Source: Ruminococcus sp. UBA3800 | Lineage (GTDB): Bacteria; Bacillota; Clostridia; Oscillospirales; Ruminococcaceae | Length of the DNA stretch: 7,655 nt | Assembly: GCA_002368715.1 (NCBI GenBank) | Contig: DFEO01000131.1 | Span: 1 to 7,655 of the forward strand | Direction: 5' to 3' | Shown: positions 5,631 to 7,655 of the stretch, in pieces | How positions within the stretch are numbered: the stretch's first letter is position 1 | Layout: each line of letters opens with the position of its first letter | Made by a program: the position numbers and the translations under genes | Notes under the pieces: model-generated | What the model was told of the DNA's origin: nothing | Database searches by the model: none | What the model saw: the letters and a program-made list of their open reading frames with translations, nothing else

Positions 5631-7273
5631 TTGCCGGTGCTCCTGTTGGTGTATTCTATAAGCTCGTTCAGCTTTCTTATCGCTCTTCCGCTGTCGATAG
5701 CTTCTCTTGCTATCTCTATTCCCTCTTCGATGGAGCCGGCCTTTTCACAAACATAAAGCGCACAGCCTGAATTGAGCAAAACTATATCTCTCTTTGGGCC
5801 TTTCTCGATCCCCTTCAGGATATTCAGCGTTATCTGGGCATTATCCAGCGCCGAACCGCCCACGATATCCGCAAGCCTTGCCCTTCTCATTCCGAAGTCC
5901 TCGGGCTTTATCTCATACTTGATGAGCTTTCCGCCGTTGATCTCGCATATAGTCGTAGCGTCCGAAATAGATATCTCGTCCAGTCTGTCGTTTCCGTAAA
6001 CAAGGAACGCTCTTTTTATACCAAGGTTCATAAGCACCTTTGCCATAGGCTCCAGAAGGTCTTTATCATAGGTGCCAAGTATCATATAGTCGGCTCTTGC
6101 AGGGTTTGCAAGAGGTCCTAAGATGTTGAATACTGTTCTTATGCCTGTCTGCGCTCTTGTCGGTCCCACAAAGCGCATGGCGCTGTGATAGGACTGTGCA
6201 AACAAAAACGATATACCGATATCATTCACAGCTGCCTCAGCCTGCTCGTGGGTGGACTGTATCTTCACACCGAGAGCCTCCAGCACATCTGCCGCACCGC
6301 TTTTTGAGGATACGCTCCTGTTGCCGTGCTTAGCCACCTTCTGTCCTGCGGCAGCGATAACGAACGAAGAAGTGGTGGAGATATTGAAGCTGTTTGCAAG
6401 GTCTCCGCCCGTTCCCACGATATCGAGAACATCGCTGACCTCGACCTTTGCCATTTTCTCACGCATTACCTTGGCAAAGCCTGTTATCTCTTCAATAGTC
6501 TCGCCCTTCATCCTCATAGCTGTCAGCAGAGCGCCTATCTGAGCGTCGGTAGCTCTGTCGGACATGATAATGTCCATAGCCTTGTGAGCTTCATCCTCGG
6601 TCAGATCCATACCCTCAGTGACCTTTTTAAGATAGGGTTTCAGCTCTGTCCTTTCAGAAACAGGAACGCTGGGTCTTGCCGAAGCGCTGGTGTTTATCCC
6701 TGCGATATTTGAAAGGAAGTTTTCGATAATAGCGGAGCCTGCCTCTTTAGTCAGTATGGACTCGGGGTGGAACTGAACTCCGTAGGTGGGGTGGTCTCTG
6801 TGTCTGATCGCCATTATCTGAGCGTCCTTGTCGGTGGCTATAACAGACAGGCACTCCGGCATACTTGAAGGGTCAACGATGAGCGAGTGGTATCTTGCAG
6901 CGTTGATAGTTGCCGGCAGACCCGAGAACAGGGGATTGTCGGTGTTGAGGGTTATGGGTGTCTGCTTTCCGTGAAGCTGCTCTTTGGCGTGGATTATCCT
7001 TGCGCCAAAGGCTTCGGCAATAGCCTGGTGGCCAAGGCATACGCCAAGGATCGGTATCCTGCCCGAGAATGTCTTTACAGCCTCGACAGAGATCCCGGCG
7101 CTCTTTGGAAAGCCGGGGCCCGGTGAGATAACTATCGCACTGGGTGCCATTTTCTCGATCTGGTCAATTGTGATCTCGTCGTTTCTTGCCACAGTAATAT
7201 CGTTTGTCAGCACACCGATAGCCTGATAGAGGTTATAGGTGAAGCTGTCGTAATTGTCTATCAGTAAGATCAT
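5627..7273 (-). CDS. trpGD: Fused anthranilate synthase glutaminase / anthranilate phosphoribosyltransferase
   Basis: This 548-residue protein joins two tryptophan enzymes. Residues 1-190 are a class I glutamine amidotransferase (TrpG/PabA type), supplying ammonia to TrpE: NYDSFTYN (7-14), oxyanion region PGPGFP (51-56), nucleophile Cys79 in GVCLGHQAIAE (77-87), and His169 and Glu171 in VQFHPES (166-172). A short linker (about 191-212) leads to the phosphoribosyltransferase (213-548), which adds PRPP ribose to anthranilate: GTGGD (287-291), NISTTSS (297-303), KHGNRSVSSKSGAAD (315-329), GPLANP (386-391), and the metal ligands Asp432/Glu433 in RLDEIS (430-435). All key residues are intact, so both halves should be active. 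The start ATG 7273 has AAGGAGGG (7281-7288) 7 nt upstream. It lies 32 nt after trpS. The partner TrpE is not in the window. The glutaminase half could also serve para-aminobenzoate synthesis, as in other Firmicutes (inference). Confidence 0.97.
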   Translation of the reverse strand: MILLIDNYDSFTYNLYQAIGVLTNDITVARNDEITIDQIEKMAPSAIVISPGPGFPKSAGISVEAVKTFSGRIPILGVCLGHQAIAEAFGARIIHAKEQLHGKQTPITLNTDNPLFSGLPATINAARYHSLIVDPSSMPECLSVIATDKDAQIMAIRHRDHPTYGVQFHPESILTKEAGSAIIENFLSNIAGINTSASARPSVPVSERTELKPYLKKVTEGMDLTEDEAHKAMDIIMSDRATDAQIGALLTAMRMKGETIEEITGFAKVMREKMAKVEVSDVLDIVGTGGDLANSFNISTTSSFVIAAAGQKVAKHGNRSVSSKSGAADVLEALGVKIQSTHEQAEAAVNDIGISFLFAQSYHSAMRFVGPTRAQTGIRTVFNILGPLANPARADYMILGTYDKDLLEPMAKVLMNLGIKRAFLVYGNDRLDEISISDATTICEINGGKLIKYEIKPEDFGMRRARLADIVGGSALDNAQITLNILKGIEKGPKRDIVLLNSGCALYVCEKAGSIEEGIEIAREAIDSGRAIRKLNELIEYTNRSTGK

Positions 7274-7280
7274 TTTGATT

Positions 7281-7288
7281 CCCTCCTT
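7281..7288 (-). promoter_or_regulatory. Strong Shine-Dalgarno site of trpGD
   Basis: On the minus strand this reads AAGGAGGG, 7 nt before ATG 7273, within the 32-nt gap after trpS. It is the strongest ribosome site in the trp cluster. The gap shows no room for a promoter, attenuator or T-box, so trpGD most likely depends on transcription entering through trpS. Confidence 0.8.
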
Positions 7289-7305
7289 GGGAGTAAGCTC
7301 TCCGG

Positions 7306-7655
7306 TTACTTTACAAATCTTTCAAGGAAAGACTTGTCGTTGAAATAGTTAATGCCGATAGCGTCTCTGACCTCTTCGACAGTTTTGTTCGAGACCTCGA
7401 TCGCTCTTTCGGTTCCTTTTTTAAGGATGCTGAGCAGCTCGCCCTTGTCCTTTTCATATTCCTCTCTTCTTGCTCTGATAGGTGCGAGAAACTCCTGCAT
7501 AACGCTGTTGAGGAACTTTTTGCACTTCATATCGCCAAGGCCGCCACGCTCGTAGTGTTCCTTCATCTCGTCAAGGTTCTTATAGTCGGGGAAGAATTTC
7601 TCAAAGTCCTCGTCAGTGGAGAACGCCTCGAGATAGATGAACACAGGGTTGCCCT
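7306..7655 (-). CDS. trpS: Tryptophanyl-tRNA synthetase, C-terminal part
   Basis: Only the last 115 residues are inside the window; the frame is open to the right edge and the N-terminal catalytic core lies outside. The apparent start at 7644 is a GTG that codes for Val inside GNPVFIYLEAF, not a real initiation codon. The visible part is the C-terminal helical region of bacterial TrpRS that contacts the tRNA-Trp anticodon. Recognisable blocks are GNPVFIYLEAF, RGGLGDMKCKKFLN, FLAPIRARREEY and the closing AIGINYF. The Rossmann fold with HIGH and KMSKS motifs would be upstream and cannot be checked. The enzyme attaches tryptophan to tRNA-Trp in the cytosol. Its stop is 32 nt before trpGD on the same strand, so it is probably the promoter-proximal part of the trp transcript seen here. 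Confidence 0.92.
   Translation of the reverse strand, partial: GNPVFIYLEAFSTDEDFEKFFPDYKNLDEMKEHYERGGLGDMKCKKFLNSVMQEFLAPIRARREEYEKDKGELLSILKKGTERAIEVSNKTVEEVRDAIGINYFNDKSFLERFVK

Overview
The window looks like ordinary chromosome from a low-to-moderate GC Gram-positive bacterium, most likely class Clostridia (Ruminococcus/Oscillospiraceae type). This is an inference. It rests on strong AGGAGG-type ribosome binding sites, consensus sigma-A promoters with TGn extended -10 elements, a BirA-type biotin operator, a TrpG-TrpD fusion, a DHHW-type lipoprotein and an orphan STAS protein. No rRNA, tRNA, CRISPR array, insertion sequence, phage gene or origin was seen.

Left part (1-1122): a lipoprotein of the DHHW / SGNH-like family runs leftward and leaves the window. 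It has its own promoter and a small hairpin at the predicted mRNA 5' end. It is divergent from bioY.

Middle part (1041-2252): bioY, the substrate-binding (S) component of a biotin ECF transporter, runs rightward. A BirA-like palindrome overlaps its -35 box, so biotin repression is likely. No convincing terminator follows bioY. About 180 bp downstream is a single-domain STAS protein (anti-sigma factor antagonist type), read from a consensus extended -10 promoter. A 16-bp perfect palindrome with T tracts on both sides serves as a bidirectional terminator for the STAS gene and the converging trp operon.

Right part (2251-7655): a compact tryptophan operon on the minus strand, in transcription order trpS (3' end only), trpGD fusion, trpC, trpF, trpB, trpA. 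The genes overlap by 4 or 11 nt or are spaced by 17-32 nt, which suggests one translationally coupled transcript. Together TrpG/TrpD, TrpF, TrpC and TrpBA convert chorismate-derived anthranilate to tryptophan. TrpS, encoded directly upstream, charges tRNA-Trp with the product. trpE, the anthranilate synthase large subunit, is not in the window, and neither is the promoter/leader region of the operon; both may lie beyond 7655.

I found no clearly new biological system. The points most worth a second look are the synthetase gene joined to the biosynthetic operon, the BirA operator, the orphan STAS protein and the DHHW lipoprotein.
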